Shown piece by piece: positions 33,903 to 46,826 of a stretch of 64,000 nucleotides of DNA (the stretch's first letter is position 1; each line of letters starts with the position of its first letter). The position numbers and the translations under genes are program-made. Location of the stretch: assembly GCA_022575985.1 (NCBI GenBank), contig JAKSXM010000246.1, positions 12,418,001 to 12,482,000 on the forward strand, given 5' to 3'. Under the pieces are notes generated by a model. The model was not told where the DNA came from. It worked only from the letters and a program-made list of their open reading frames with translations, and did no database searches. The stretch is from Anagrus nilaparvatae (lineage: Eukaryota; Arthropoda; Insecta; Hymenoptera; Mymaridae).

Positions 33903-34881
33903 TGTCACAGGGTGAAAACCCGTGACATTTTCTGTATATAAAATTTAAATAATATTTTCATAAATATCGAATTTACCGCTCCGCTCCGATTTGCCCGCGA
34001 TCTCGGACCAATGAGAGATCGGCACTGAGTCGAAGCGGCAGAGCGGGAGAGCCCGTCGAGGCAGACCGACGTGAGCCGTCGTAGCGTATACACGCAATTT
34101 TTGTACTTCGCTTCTTTCTGTCAATTTGTGTTTAGTTTAGTTTGGCTCATTTTTTTTATATAATTAAATTCACTTAAATTCAGTGTCTTTAATGAATTAT
34201 TAATTAATAATTACGATTTGGACTATTTGTTTTGAGTAAGTGATTCCTTACAATATTTATTACCGAAAGCACGCAGTCGCTTTCTGAAATAAACACATAA
34301 AATTATTTTGTGCTATTTTGTGATTAATCCGGACATCGATTACCGGAATTTCATCTAAATTTAATTATTTGGACTTTTGGACTATTATCAAAAATAATTA
34401 AAACTGTTTGTGTTTTCCGGAGCTCATCTGCGAAGAGATCTACAAGGTAATTACTTCAAGATTATTTCTGCGTATGTGTGCTCACGGGTTATTTAGTTAG
34501 GTAATTTTTCGTAATTCTCATTAATTAAAAATTATAGTTTATTTGTACGGTTTTATATGATTTGTGTATAATTGCTTATGCGGAAAGACGCCTGAGTTTT
34601 CCCATGCTCTCTTTTTCATCCATTTTACTTGTACGGCTTTTCTTAGAATTAAGTAAATTTTTGTAAATATTTATTTGTGTATTATTATGTTATAGTTTCG
34701 ATATTAACTTTAAAATATCGTGGCGCTCAAAGAGCATTGATTTAATTAAAAATAATAATTAATTGCATTTAAATCAACTTTAATCTTATTAATAAAAATT
34801 TATGCCCTTTAACCTTTTAATAAATTTCAAGGTAAGCTTCTTTTGCATATTATTATCTTAGTCGTTAAAAAGCCGGTCACA
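33903..34881 (+). repeat. 3' LTR (979 bp)
   Basis: Same length as the 5' LTR; line-by-line reading shows no substitution. It is followed by the ATAG target duplicate. Confidence 0.95.
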
Positions 34882-35174
34882 ATAGTTAGTAACATTAACG
34901 ACTAAATACAGTTGAATATCAAATAAAAAAGATTTTCAATGAATTTAAAAATAACTATTTATGTTTATAACCTATAAGAATTATTATTCAAAAACTAACA
35001 CATAAATATTTAATTTTCTTTTAAAAACGTCAAATTTTATAAGCATCACTAACATAACAAATATTTTTAAAAACAGTCACATCCCGCAGAGAAATCGTTA
35101 ATCGGATTGTGTTCAATCTTATTAATATAATTATCAGTATAGCAAAAAGTTTGAGTAATAATAAATGATTTTAT

Positions 35175-35720
35175 ATCCGACTATTAAAATACTGGAAAAA
35201 GGAAAGGACATATTCGTTTACCTCCTATACATAAAATTATATTTAAAAAAAGTCCCTATATCATATCATTAAAATTATTTAATTCATTGCCTAATGATTC
35301 CAAGAAATTTGACTCTAATAAGACTAAAATTTTAAGAAGTAAACTATTAAAAATCTTATCAGGTGTAAAGATGTTTCAAATGATTAATTTTCCATAAACT
35401 ATCCGTATATATATGTTGTTTCATTCAAGCTAAAAATTTGTTATGGTTCATATATGGTTCATATAGTTGTTTAGACTTTATACTTTTATATTAATTTTTT
35501 TTTTTTATTTTTGTATTATATTTTTATTTTCTATTTTTATATTAATTATATTTTTTAATTTATCATCTCCCGCACAGACAGTGAATAGCTGACTCTGGGC
35601 TGATCAACTGTTATTAATGTAAATGTTTGTAAATATCTATGATAAGTTGTATATATATTATATAAACATGTATTCAGTTGATTATGTGATGAAATAAATA
35701 ATAAAATAATAATAATAATT
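35175..35720 (+). mobile_element. LINE 3' end, family C
   Basis: 35210-35365 translates in one frame to a typical LINE RT C-terminus (KSPYIISLKLFNSLPND...KILRSKLLKIL). It is followed by a 3' UTR ending in an AATAATAAT tail at 35695-35720. 5'-truncated fragment. Confidence 0.65.
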
Positions 35721-35751
35721 GTGTTGATTTGATTTAAAATATTAGATATAA

Positions 35752-36945
35752 CAAATGAGACTTCTGGACACGGCAGGTAAAGCTTTCAAAAAGATGTTAC
35801 AATCTCGTATTCTGAATGCAGTACAAGCAGCAGGGGACCTATGTCCATGACAAGACGGATTTAGATGGGGGGTCCACGATCGGGGCAATAGAGGAGGCTA
35901 CAGATGCAATAATCAAAGCCGTAATGGGTAATCATTTCTCTCGTAAAATTAATCTGTTCGTTAAAACATTTTTACGATGGTCCCAGGCAACCAACGACGT
36001 TTCGGAAACGTCTCCAACCCGTTTCTGAAGAAACGAATTAAACCAATTTGCACCGTTTAAGAAACGTTTCTGGAACCGTTTCAGAAACGTAAAAATGCGC
36101 CTTAGAATTTTAAAATCCTAATTTTAGAATTAATTCCATAGCGAATATTCTTATGTTTATTCATACTAGAAGTTATTTGCTAATGTTTTTAATTTTACAC
36201 ATAAATTTTTTAGTTTACTTACAATTACAATTATAAGTATAATTTAATTAAAAATTTATAAATAATTTTTAATTATTTTGATTTTCAATGAAAATTATAG
36301 CAAAAATACAAAACCGAACAAATCGATTTTGTAACATAATAAATATTTAACCAGGTCTTATATACAGTTGGAAGATCATTTTATATATGACTTGAGAAAA
36401 GCAGTAATCGCCACCTATTAATCATCTTAATTAGTTAATTTTTTCTAAAATAGATGGCTTTTTTGAAAGTCATAAATAAAATGACTTTTCAACTGCATAT
36501 AGGACCTCGTTAAATATTTATTATGTTACAAAATCGACTTGTTCGTTTTTGTATTTTTGCTATGATTTTCATTGAAAATCAAAATAATTAAAAATTATTT
36601 ATAAATTTTTAATTAAATTATACTTATAAGTGTAAGTATACTAAAAAATTTATATGTAAAATTAAAAACATTAGCAAATAACTTCTAGTATGAATAAATA
36701 AAAGAATACTCGCTATGGAATTAGTTCTAAAATTAGGATTTTAAAATTCTAAGGCGCATTTTTACGTTTCTGAAACGGTTCCAGAAACGTTTCTTAAACG
36801 GTGCAAATTGGTTTAATTCGTTTCTTCAGAAACGGGTTCGAGATGTTTCCGAAACGTCGTTGGTTGCCTGGGGTATCCTTAGGCTGGAGCTAGCAGATGT
36901 CTTCTTCATGATAGGAGACGTAGACAACATTGCCCCCGTGATAAT
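35752..36945 (+). mobile_element. LINE RT fragment (R1-like), family D, split by a MITE
   Basis: The translated plus strand gives RLLDTAGKAFKKMLQSRI, then (after a frameshift) GGSTIGAIEEATDAI, matching the RT segment before the FRKGRSTIDAI motif of R1-type LINEs. The frame is cut at 35981 by a MITE; 36873-36945 may be its continuation. Heavily decayed. Confidence 0.65.
35982..36871. mobile_element. Foldback MITE, about 890 bp
   Basis: Ends CCCAGGCAACCAACGACG and mirrored CGTCGTTGGTTGCCTGG; arms are complementary over about 400 bases each. GGT at both edges may be a 3-bp target duplication. Subterminal regions hold several GTTTCNGAAAC palindromes in each arm. No coding. Inserted in a LINE fragment. 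Confidence 0.8.
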
Positions 36946-38394
36946 TATTATAAAAAAAAAACATTTATAAAAAAACATTGAAATTAATTATAATTGCCTT
37001 AATTACATAATATTATCAGCATGATTATATGTATAATCGTAAAAATATGATCGTATATTATTATTGGGCCAATTGTATATTTTCTTACTGTCCTTAAATC
37101 ATTTTCACATCATTTCATAAATAGTTCATTGTCGATTCGTCATATACAGAAATAATTGTTAGCATAGACTATATTTCTATTAAAAGTAAAGTTAAATTAA
37201 ATAAATTTTAAAATAATTTATTTAGTTAATGATAAGAATCTATCACGTACTAAAAAATATAGAATTAAATTTTTAGCTAAAAATATTCAATATACGTCTG
37301 AAAAATTTTCTTTTTTTATTTGCAAAAAGCCCCTACAAATTTTTTTTTGCGATCCAAACTTTTATGTGCGGCAGTTTTCTATAGATTTTTTAATTTATAG
37401 GGCACCGTAGCTCGGTAAAGTAAAAAAAAAAATTATTTTAGTTTTCGCGAATTTAGATAATCCAAAACTAAAAACAATAATTCATATCAAAATATACACT
37501 CGTAAAAAGGCACTGAATCAGTGTAAAGTAAATCGAATTATTTTTAAAGATTTTTTCAAGGAAATAAATTTTAAAATTGAATATTTTTTAGAAATAATTT
37601 TTTTCACTGTGAGCTTTTTTCTTAAATTTTTAATATTTTTCATTGAAACTGTTTCAGTGTTTTTTTTACAAATGTGTATTTTGATGTGAATTTTTGTTTT
37701 ATTGGTTTTCACGGTATTTTTCTGGATTTCTGTTTTTGAAAAGTTAAAACAAGTTCAAAATTAATATAAACAAGGATTTAGCATAGGTTTTTAACAATAT
37801 TTTGACATTTTTAAGCTGGAAAACCTGTTTTTATTTTTTGCTTTTTTTCAAATTTTGTTTTATTACTTTTTCTTGCCTCTTAGGCTGCTTGTAATCTATG
37901 TAAGAGTTAAAATGGTAAATATTGATAATTTTTAGTCCACTTTGATTGTTAAATACAATTAAGATGCCCAAAAATAATTATTTTAATGCGCTTCAATAAT
38001 AGAGCCCCTAGAGTCCTAGTTTTTTAATTTTTGTTAAAATGAAGTAATTATAATTTTCTATCTTAAATATTTTGTCTATTTTATTTTTATCTCATAAAAT
38101 ATATTTTTCCAAGCAAATAAAACTCGATTAATGATTATATGACCAAATATTTTTCATTTTTATACGTTTATTTGTCAAAAATTACCAATTTTTTCAATTT
38201 TATACAATACGTAATTTTTGACTTATTATACATATTTTTAAGCTTTAGAATTAAATTAAGTAAATAATAAAGAATAAAAAGTAAAAAATATTGATAAAAT
38301 TAGTTAATATGTTAATATTCTATGATAATAAAAATCGGTTGTTTTGTAATTGAGTAATTTATTCAAAAAATAAAAAAAAATAGATTATACAACT
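36946..38394. other. AT-rich spacer
   Basis: Only AT-rich sequence with homopolymers. No gene, RNA or element ends recognised. Confidence 0.5.
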
Positions 38395-38565
38395 TTTCTG
38401 CACCAATGCTCCCTTGGTACTTCTGCACCAATGCTCCCTAGGTACTTCTGCACCAAAAGTCCCTGAAACGAAAATATTCCAAGTCCATTTCACCCCCCCT
38501 AAAAACGTCAATTTTTGACCCCCCCCTAAAAGCGTTACTTTTTCACCCCCCCCTGCCGAGTCCGA
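38395..38565. repeat. 28-bp tandem repeat plus C-tract minisatellite
   Basis: Three copies of a unit around 'TACTTCTGCACCAATGCTCC' are followed by C-runs of the type at 1-250. A minus-strand open frame across this block is repeat-derived. Confidence 0.7.
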
Positions 38566-39109
38566 CTTTCTCAAATACCCCATCCAATGAACATCTTCCA
38601 TGTTAATAAATAACTTAAATATGATTTTTTAATAACTTCAATCAAATGGTTAATTTTCAACCAATAGTCACGTCAGTCCATAAACCTGTGTTATTCTTTT
38701 GAAGTCTCAAAATTGAAATTATTCTAAGTCTCGCTTGATCCTCCTCGCTTAAGCCGGACAAATTTGATCCCCCGACTTAGTTTTCAAGTTGGAAAGTATA
38801 TGTTACCCATAACCAAAAAATCCTGAAAAAATCACTCCAAAAGAGATTTCTTGAAAGAGATAAAGTAAAAGTTAACCAGGATTTTTATTTTATCACAATT
38901 TAATTTTAATTTTCAGTTTTACCATAGAAATATTGGAAATAGTGTATAAAAATCATTAAATAAAAACTGTGGTACACTTTTATTTCATGCTTTTTGTGTA
39001 AAATTCTCTGGTGGAATAATTTTTTGGTTGGGTAATATATGTAATATATATACCTTAATAATATATACCTTAAGGTAATATTATATACCTTCAAGTTTGA
39101 AATACCCCC

Positions 39110-39345
39110 TCCCTATCAATATACTCCATGTTAAAAACCCCCGATACAGTTTTTTAGGTAAATTTTATGAAAATTGAATTTTCACCTCTTTTCGCCCTAA
39201 TTTCTATCCCTAGATGAAGTTTTATGATTTTTTATGGTCATATTTGAAATCAGCAAATTCAAAAACTTTCTGATAGTGTTTTTCAAGTAAAAATAATGCC
39301 TTTTATGAAGATTGACTTTTCACCCCATTTTTACGCAATAGCGAC
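39110..39345. repeat. Diverged 140-bp repeat units
   Basis: About 1.6 units of the family at 19342-19960 (shared 'CCCTAGATGAAGTTTTATGA' core). Confidence 0.65.
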
Positions 39346-39359
39346 TCTGTGAACACCTT

Positions 39360-39640
39360 TATGCCTGTAATAAACGTGTTTATTTAGGCAAATTTAAAGA
39401 TTTTTTTTTCAAATTTAGACGTTATTTAATTTTATTAGCAAAAGGAAAAAGTCAAGAATAAAAATCGTAGAGAATTATAAAAATGTTAAGGCTTTTTTAT
39501 TTTAGGCACGATCAGATATTTATTAAGTATTTTATCTTCACAAAATATCGATGGGATCCACATTCTCATAAAATGAATGTCTTTTTATATTTTTATAGAA
39601 GTGTAGGCCATGTTGTATACTTTATTATTATTTATTATTA
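39360..39640. repeat. Dispersed repeat (inverted partner 54440-54570)
   Basis: Contains 'GATGGGATCCACATTCTCAT', whose reverse complement is at about 54458-54477, plus a segment like 5447-5580. No coding. Confidence 0.55.
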
Positions 39641-40400
39641 TTTATATTCTATTTAACTGATATTATAAAAATTTTCATTTTTTCTCCATTTCAAAATTTA
39701 CTTCCGGTCACTTAGTTGGACAACTGTGCACGTCTAGTTCATTAATTAAGCTGCAATGAAAACGCATTTCAGTCTTGTGCAACTGTTTAACTTAACGAAC
39801 AACAAAGTATTTATCAAAAATACTCATATGGATAAGAGTTTTTTTTACAAAATCGCTAATTATTAGGAAGAAAAATTTAAAAAACATGATTCTAACCTAT
39901 TGAAATTTTTTTATTTTTATACTTAAACAATCTTTTCTGGAGTTAAAATCATAAAAATTGTGGCCAAATTATTCTAAATTTGAAAGAGAAAACTATCAGA
40001 AATGATTTTTCCGCATATTATTACTTATGTCAGAGAAAACGAAATAAAACGAATTCTTGAAAATATTATTTTTACATTTCTTATCATTAAGCGGGGTTCA
40101 AAAATGATATATTTTTTTATTATAAGGCTTTTGCAACAAGGAATTATTTATTGCTAAAATTTTAAGCAAATATCGAATTTTTAAAATAATTTTGTTTTTC
40201 ATTTTTAGACATTTTTCCATGATTGTTCCAGACTTCAATAACATAATTTAAATAAGTTTAATTAGTTATTATATTATATTATTAACACACTATAAATTTA
40301 AATTTGATTAAAAATTTTTCGCACAATCATTGTTTCATATAGAATTCTCTTAATTTATTCAATATTTATTTAGTAAAAGTTTGGTCTAATTTTTATCAAT
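39641..40400. other. AT-rich upstream region of gene copy 3
   Basis: No gene. From about 40290 onward it becomes similar to the regions immediately upstream of the other three gene copies. Confidence 0.5.
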
Positions 40401-40407
40401 TATTTAG

Positions 40408-40445
40408 TATATAAACCCTGAGTTAGACACGAAATTCATATCAGT
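40408..40445 (+). promoter_or_regulatory. Core promoter of secreted-protein gene copy 3
   Basis: TATATAAA at 40408-40415 and TCAGT at 40441-40445, same layout as copies 1, 2 and 4. Confidence 0.75.
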
Positions 40446-40500
40446 TCAAATAACTTTTACTTTTTGTTAATTTGAAAGTAATTTATTATTTAAAATCATC

Positions 40501-42333
40501 ATGAAGCTTTTAAGTTGTTTCATCTTTGCGGTTGCATTATGGAGTAGCGTAAGAATATTAATTTAATAATTATTTTTTCTATAAAAATTTAGATAACATT
40601 TTTTTTTTTCTCAATTTTTTTTTTCTTTTAAATTAAAATTTTTTTTCAATTACTTTTAGTTCTATAAACCACATAAGGGATCTGCGTGTAGAATTTTACG
40701 ATAAAAGATCTGAATTAAACTTTAAACATATTCTTAATTAAAATAAAATATTTTTACTTATGTCTGAATTTGGTTAATTCTGCGTGTTAGGTGTGAAATT
40801 GATTTTTCGGAATTAAATTTTTAATTCTAAACTTTAAGTATTAATTCTGATTTTAAATATTATTTTCATTTTTATAAAATAGTATGCTAAAGCAGAGGAA
40901 GAAACGTTAGTATTTCAAATTTTGGATAAAGCTGAAATAACTTTTCACAACATCCTGGACCCAGTTAGAGAGAAATTACGCAATTATTACTTCAATCTTC
41001 AAACCAGGGGATCAAAAATAGAATCAGAAATTCGTGAATATACTCAAAAGGCTTTAGATATTGTAAGTTTTATTTTATAATTTAATTTTTTTAATAAAAA
41101 CCAAGGTGAAACCCCTCATATGGAACTTCAAAATATAAGTTCAAAAATTTTTTTTAACTTAGTGACCAGTATTTGTGTTACGAGTTTTAATTATAATTTT
41201 TTTTTTGACTATTAACATATTAACTATATAAAAAGCTTACTACGAAAATTTGACTTTTTCAATAAAGGTGAATTTTATTAAATTTATTAATATTTGAATT
41301 AAAAACAAAAAAAGGTTTTTAAAATAAATTTGAGGAACCACGGAGGGCAATTTCCGACATGTAATTTCTAAAGGTCTAATTTTAAATAACATTAAAAATA
41401 AAGAATTTTAGATAAAATATTATGTTTTATAGATTAGAAAACCATACGAAGAAAGGGCAAAGAAAGCTGCAATTTTAGGTGTTGACATAAGCAAATGTTT
41501 TATTGAAGGAGAACATTTAAAAAAGGTGGTTTTAGGTTTGCAAAGCAATGCTTTTGAATGTATCCACCGAAACGTTAACGAAACTAATGCTCACGTTAAT
41601 GATTTGGATAAATTATACTTCGAAGCTTTTGAAAGAATGCATAACTTAAAAGAAGATGCAAGGAAATGTTCTAAAAATTCTGCAACCTATTTGGGAAGCG
41701 CCTATTGTTTAGGAAAAGTAAGTACCAATGTTTTGCAATGATTTGAGGGATTGAATTGAATTTATCAATGATTCTTGAGGGTTCTGTTTTAAAAATTTTA
41801 AAGGTTTTTAATAAATTTATTAAAATTATGGGAATTAGAAAAATTAGGGAAAACAACCAGGTATTATTTATATATTACTTTCTGGACACTGAAAAAAACG
41901 ACAATCGAAAATTTTTCTTCAAACTAATGAAAATAACCTTAATTTAAGTTAAAAAAATGTTTTACAAAAGTTTAAAAAATAGCAATAGAAACATCCCAGA
42001 ATAACTATTAAAAAATTGCTGACTTTGCATTGAAAAATATTTTTAACTTTTCAGTTATCTGCGAAAGCTACTTATGTTTCTGGAGAAATTGCAGCTAGAG
42101 CAACGCTACTTAACTTGTACATTACTAAGCAAGTGCTTTTACTTCCTGTAGATTTGAGTGTTTGCAATACTGTTTCTGATGTGAAAGCTCTTGTGAAAGA
42201 AGCTCCAGCTGTTTCTCGCGTAGCAGAAGAATGTATTACTTCACTTGTAAGGGATAAGCCCAGCGGTGAAAACTCAGATGTACTTAATGATGCAAAATTA
42301 CAAAGTATAATTGATAATACAAAACTTGAGTAA
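40501..42333 (+). CDS. Small secreted six-cysteine protein, copy 3 (4 exons, 263 aa)
   Basis: Exons are 40501-40548, 40883-41062, 41433-41717 and 42055-42333 (stop included), all introns phase 0. Signal exon identical in protein to copy 2. Exon 2 is one codon shorter than in copy 1 (start YAKAEEETLVF) with several further changes; exon 3 is close to copy 1. All six cysteines and the NET sequon are present. The C-terminal tail (92-residue last exon, ending TKLE) resembles copy 1 in length but not sequence. Poly(A) signal at 42570. Intact and probably functional. Confidence 0.85.
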
Positions 42334-43278
42334 GACAAAATTTCAAGTTTTTAATCATTTCAAAAATTAGAAGCTCAATATTTTAAGCTATTGAGTTGTT
42401 AATGATTTGCATTTCAATGCAGTAGTTCCTAGAAAGTAAGAAAATTAAATTCTGTAAATTCTTTTTCTCTTTTGTACGAAATTTGAAACTAGTAAATTAA
42501 ACAGAATTTAAATTATACATTAATTTATTTCCAGTTATTTAAATAATGCATTATTTTTCTCTAATGTGCAATAAATAAAATATTAATAAAATAAGCAATT
42601 TTGTATTTTTATAAAAATCCAGTTAAATAACATTGCTAGAAATTAAGTAGATGTCGAAAATAAAATTTATTTAGTGTCTCTGATCAATATTATTTAAACT
42701 TATTAGGAGAGACTGCTAACTTTTAACCAAATTAGATAATATGGTTATGTATCGATTTATTATGTTGAAAAAACACTGCTAGAATAGGAAATTTCCCGTC
42801 GTAGAATCCACTTCTGAGGTCAAAAAAGGTGTTTGAGCTGCGCATGTGCGAGAAATCGCTAAAATATCGCCAAAACCCCGTTTTTTTTTATATTTCAATT
42901 TCTCAAAAGTATATAAATAAAAAATCCTCTAGTAGGTTTCAAATTTTGACACTTCAAATTTTATGATAAAAAAGAAAAACCACTGGGTTATTTCGTTTTG
43001 AGAGCTCTAGATCAAAATATAGCAGCTTTAAAAGTTCACTTTTTACAAATATCAAATTTCCCGCCAAATCACGTGACCAATTGAAAATCTGAACAAAAAT
43101 TTGGATTCCGCGGGAAATTTCACATAAGGATTCAATTTTTTATGTGTATAGGAGTTTTTTTTTTAAAACGGCATAATTTAAAGGAATAGTTGTAATAATA
43201 ATTAAAAATTAATTCTTCCGCATTAAAAAGATCAAAAAATATTAAAAATGATTTAAATGAATTAATAAATTATGAAAA

Positions 43279-44984
43279 TTAACCCTCAGAAGCACTGGTG
43301 GGGTCCAGCGGACCCCATGGTAGTTTTAAAAAACATGGCATTATCCTAAATCTATAATGGCACTTTCTGTATATGTTTGGTAATTCATTTTAGTAGTTGT
43401 ATTACTCATCTACAACTATAAATGTCCCAGAACTTTTCGTGTATTGGTTGCATGCGCTTTGGAAAATTTTTTTGGGGTCCGCTAGACCCCCCCGTGTAGT
43501 TACGTATTATTTTTTGCTTTAAAAAAATTTTAATTTTGTAAATATTTTTTAATTATCTGATTGATAAATCAATGTTTTATGAAAATTCAATAAAAGAATG
43601 TTCTTCCAATAATTTAAACATTGCAAATATTGCCCAAAACCTATTTGGTGAGAAAATTGAAAATTTAATGCATAAAGTTCAGAAAACGCAATGGGCAAAG
43701 ATATATACTTCGGGTATGCTTTGAAGGTTATAAAGAATATGATAGAAATGTGTTTCAATATTTGTGGAATTAGTTCATCATTTATTTTTTATATTTTTAA
43801 ATTAAAAAAACTATTTTAATAAAAAAAACTATGCATATATTTTTTAATTTGAAATTTCTTACTTAAATTTCTTTAAAGTTTACCCTTTGGCATTTCCGTT
43901 ATTTATAATTTTTTAAACCAATTTTATTGCTATTTAAAAAAATCACCTTTTTTATAATGAGAAGTAATTTTCTTTTTTTAATATCTTTAAACAGGCTAAC
44001 CAATTTTCAGTTTTTTAATTTATAATCGCATAATTGAACTCTTATGCGTTCTAAATAAAAAAAAAAGTTAATTTTGGACCAATTTTGAAGGAATTATAGA
44101 CTTACAAAGTCGCTGGGGTCCGCTAGATCCCCCCGTGCTCTACACTGGGAATGAATCGGTTGCGCGAGATAACAAATTGTAGTCGTCGCGCGCCACTAAT
44201 ATTTGTTTTCTCGAGCAACAAATTTTGTCGTCTCAGACACCGAAAATGTTTGCTCTCGAGATTCAGCGCGCGCAGCTGCCCCGAGTAATCATATACTGTA
44301 CATATTTTATAAGCATGTGCTATATGTATATTATGTAGTTTGTGTGCTTTTAATAAAAATAAATTTACTTGTGATTTAAAATAAATTAATCATGTGATAA
44401 ATAGTTTTAAATTTTAGAAATGAAGAGTTTTTTTAAAAAGCATATAATCAATACAAAGAATTTTATACGTGCATGAGTATGCAAATGATTGTATTTTTAA
44501 TTTTTAAATATAATTTTTAATAATAAACATAACGAATTTTTTTTTTTTAATTTATTAACATGAATAATGAGAATTATATAAACATTTGCATACTCATGCA
44601 TGTATATAAAATTCTTTATATTGATTATGCTTTTTAAAAAAACTCTCCATTTCTAAATCTTCTTTTAAACTAATATTTAAAACTATTTATCACATGATTA
44701 ATTTATTTTAAATCACAAGTAAATTTATTTTTTTATTAAAAGCACACAAACTACATAATATACATATAGCACATGCTTATAAAATATGTACAGTATATGA
44801 TTACTCGAGGCAGCTGCGCGCGCTGAATCTCGAGAGCAAACATTTTCGGCGTCTGAGACGACAAAATTTGTTGCTCGAGAAAACAAATATTAGTGGCGCG
44901 CGACGACTACGATTTGTTCTCTCGCGCAACCGATTCATTTCCAGTGTAACTTTTTCGGATGGCACCCGTGCTGCTAAGGGTTAA
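43279..44984. mobile_element. Non-autonomous piggyBac-like element
   Basis: TTAA at 43279-43282 and 44981-44984 flank ends CCCTCAGAAGCAC and GTGCTGCTAAGGG, near-perfect 13-bp inverted repeats. TTAA duplications and CCCT.. ends are piggyBac hallmarks. Inside are three subterminal words of the form GGGGTCCGCTAGAYCCCC. No transposase frame. Confidence 0.8.
44141..44948. mobile_element. Palindromic MITE with TA duplication
   Basis: Element 44143-44946 starts CACTGGGAATGAATCGG and ends with its complement; TA lies on both sides. The arms are nearly complementary over about 400 bases each, with CG-rich outer parts (CGTCGCGCGCCACTA). Tc1/mariner-like by target site. Nested inside the piggyBac-like element. 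Confidence 0.8.
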
Positions 44985-45771
44985 ATACGGAAATTTTACA
45001 AGATAGGAATTTTAGGAAATTTTCCAAATAACTCTATCGTATTAAATTTTGACCAAAATTTGGTCTCATTTTTGTTTATAAGTACTACCTTTTGTTCCCC
45101 GTAAATCGCAAGTTTTTTATCACCGATTCTCTCATCGCCATAGTTAATAAAGCAAATGTCCATTTTAGGCCCCAATTCATCAATTTTTTAATTGCTGCTA
45201 AAATTGTAATGCTGCGTTGCTCTTTTTATTTTTTATTTAAAATTGTTAATTTTTACAAATAATTGAAATTTATTTTTAACTATAAACATTATTTTTATTT
45301 TTAAATTAAAAAATGATTAAAGTCATGGATACATGTGCCCTTTTTATTTCAAATTATTGTTTTTTACAATTTAAATGAAAAATGGCAAAAGGTCAATTTT
45401 TATAATTATAAATATTTTTTTTCTACATTTCTTTTACTATTCCGTGTTTTCATGAGTCAAGGAATAATTTCAGAGACAAGGAATGTATATATATATATAT
45501 ATTTTACGTCTGGTATGAAATTATGATTATATTATTAAATAATACGACCTTTCCAGACAATGATAAAATTCTTAAATACTTGTGCTGATACGTGGCGTAA
45601 TATTTACACTCTAAATATATCAGACAGTGTAGTATTAAGTTAAGCACAATCAATAAGATGTTTAAAAATTTTTCTTATGTGTTGGAAAATTCCGAAAATT
45701 TTCGGAAAATCCCAAGGTCATTTCGCCTCTTGGCTAAACAGTGTGAGGCATCATCAGTATGATCACTGTTT

Positions 45772-46242
45772 AGCCTTAATCATAGATGACCAAGATTTAA
45801 ATAAAAAATCCATTTTTTATTTTTTAAAAAATTAAAAAAACAAAAAATTCCCTTAAAATTATTAATTCAAAAAAGTACTCACTCGGCGAAGATGAACTGT
45901 GAACTGATGGGGAGAGAAAGAGATTAGTTCACAGTTCATCTTCGCCGAGTGAGTACAAATCTTGGTCATCTATGATTAAAGCTGAATATTGCTTAAGCTA
46001 GCTCGGTTTCATGTTTATGCATAAACAGGCTTGAACGATTTGGTGCTACTTATTTAACTTCTAAAATTAAACGGTCTAAGAAACTAAAAATATTATCCAG
46101 AATCTATACTCCATTATGAAAACATTAGCTCGTTAAAAACTACAAAATTATTGAATTTCAGAAGTTAAATAAGTAACGTCAAATGGTTCAAGCCTGCTGA
46201 TCTATGAACATGAAGTGGAGCTGGCTTAAGTAATATTCAAAG
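45772..46242. repeat. Two adjacent inverted repeats
   Basis: First: about 45777-45985, with outer arms around AATCATAGATGACCAAGATTT and a near-perfect 31-bp inner stem (45875-45905 with 45927-45957, core CACTCGGCGAAGATGAACTG). Second: 45981-46242, arms around GCTTAAGCTAGCTC and GAGCTGGCTTAAG. MITE-like. Confidence 0.7.
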
Positions 46243-46442
46243 AAGAGTGATTATGATGGTAAAATAGCATTTAATTAAAAAAAATTTCATATTTTTATGT
46301 GTGCATTTAGTTTATGGCACACTAAATATGCCAAACATCATTATTAAATGTGCGTAGACAGGCTATCAGATGAAAATCAAACAACTTTTTGTACTAAATA
46401 AACTTTTTGTTGAAAATTATATAATTAATAAGAGAATAGATG

Positions 46443-46826
46443 TGCAACGTTAGCTTTTATCCTATGTATTTATCAATCTCAGGTTTTTTTAGGGTTTTCA
46501 CAAATCACAAAGCACACTTCATGCAACACATTTTATTTTTTTAAATACAATTATGCAGTTATAACTTTTTTTTACTTAATATGCACATTATAATAATCAC
46601 TTTTTCATAAGATTATTTTTTATTAATTTATTATTATATTTAATTATATATTATCTTCTTTATTTATAATTTTAAAACATTTTTAGAGTAAATTTTTTTA
46701 GTTTGTTTTGATTTTTTTTGGGTTAGGTTAGTTTTTTTTGCCTCAGCATCAATGCTGATGCGAGTTTTTGATGAAAAAATCATTCGCAATTATGCCGCGA
46801 GATGGTGGCCCGTAGACCCTTTCGTA
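46443..46826 (+). repeat. 384-bp direct repeat, copy 1
   Basis: Matches 47978-48361 at constant offset 1535 with about two substitutions and no indel. Begins TGCAACGTTAGC and ends CCCTTTCGTA. The pair could be LTRs of a small element (1.15 kb between them) or two insertions of one short element; termini are not the classic TG..CA and no target duplication was found. Confidence 0.8.

Larger units (their letters stand above)
24317..34885 (+). mobile_element. Complete Ty3/Gypsy LTR retrotransposon
   Basis: The 10.56-kb element (24321-34881) is flanked by the 4-bp duplication ATAG (24317-24320 and 34882-34885). It has 979-bp LTRs, primer-binding region, long leader, gag, pol (protease x2, RT, RNase H, integrase), polypurine tract and 3' LTR. 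The order RT-RNaseH-integrase defines Ty3/Gypsy. There is no envelope frame. Both ORFs are intact and the LTRs show no difference by eye, so the insertion is young and the element may still be active. Confidence 0.95.
42780..45215. mobile_element. Foldback-family remnant split by a piggyBac-like insertion
   Basis: 42790-43260 matches the 1310-1640 part of the 1048-3346 element ('GGAAATTTCCCGT', 'GCGCATGTGCGAGAAA', 'CACGTGACCAA'). 44985-45215 matches its central part. The middle is a later insertion (43283-44980). Confidence 0.65.

Noticed and set aside
38359..38601. 80-aa minus-strand frame rich in Gly and Trp
   Set aside because: Spans minisatellite repeats; the composition comes from C-tracts and the 28-bp unit.
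46725..46740. GGGTTAGGTTAG as telomeric sequence
   Set aside because: Only two TTAGG-like units inside a dispersed 384-bp repeat; no array.
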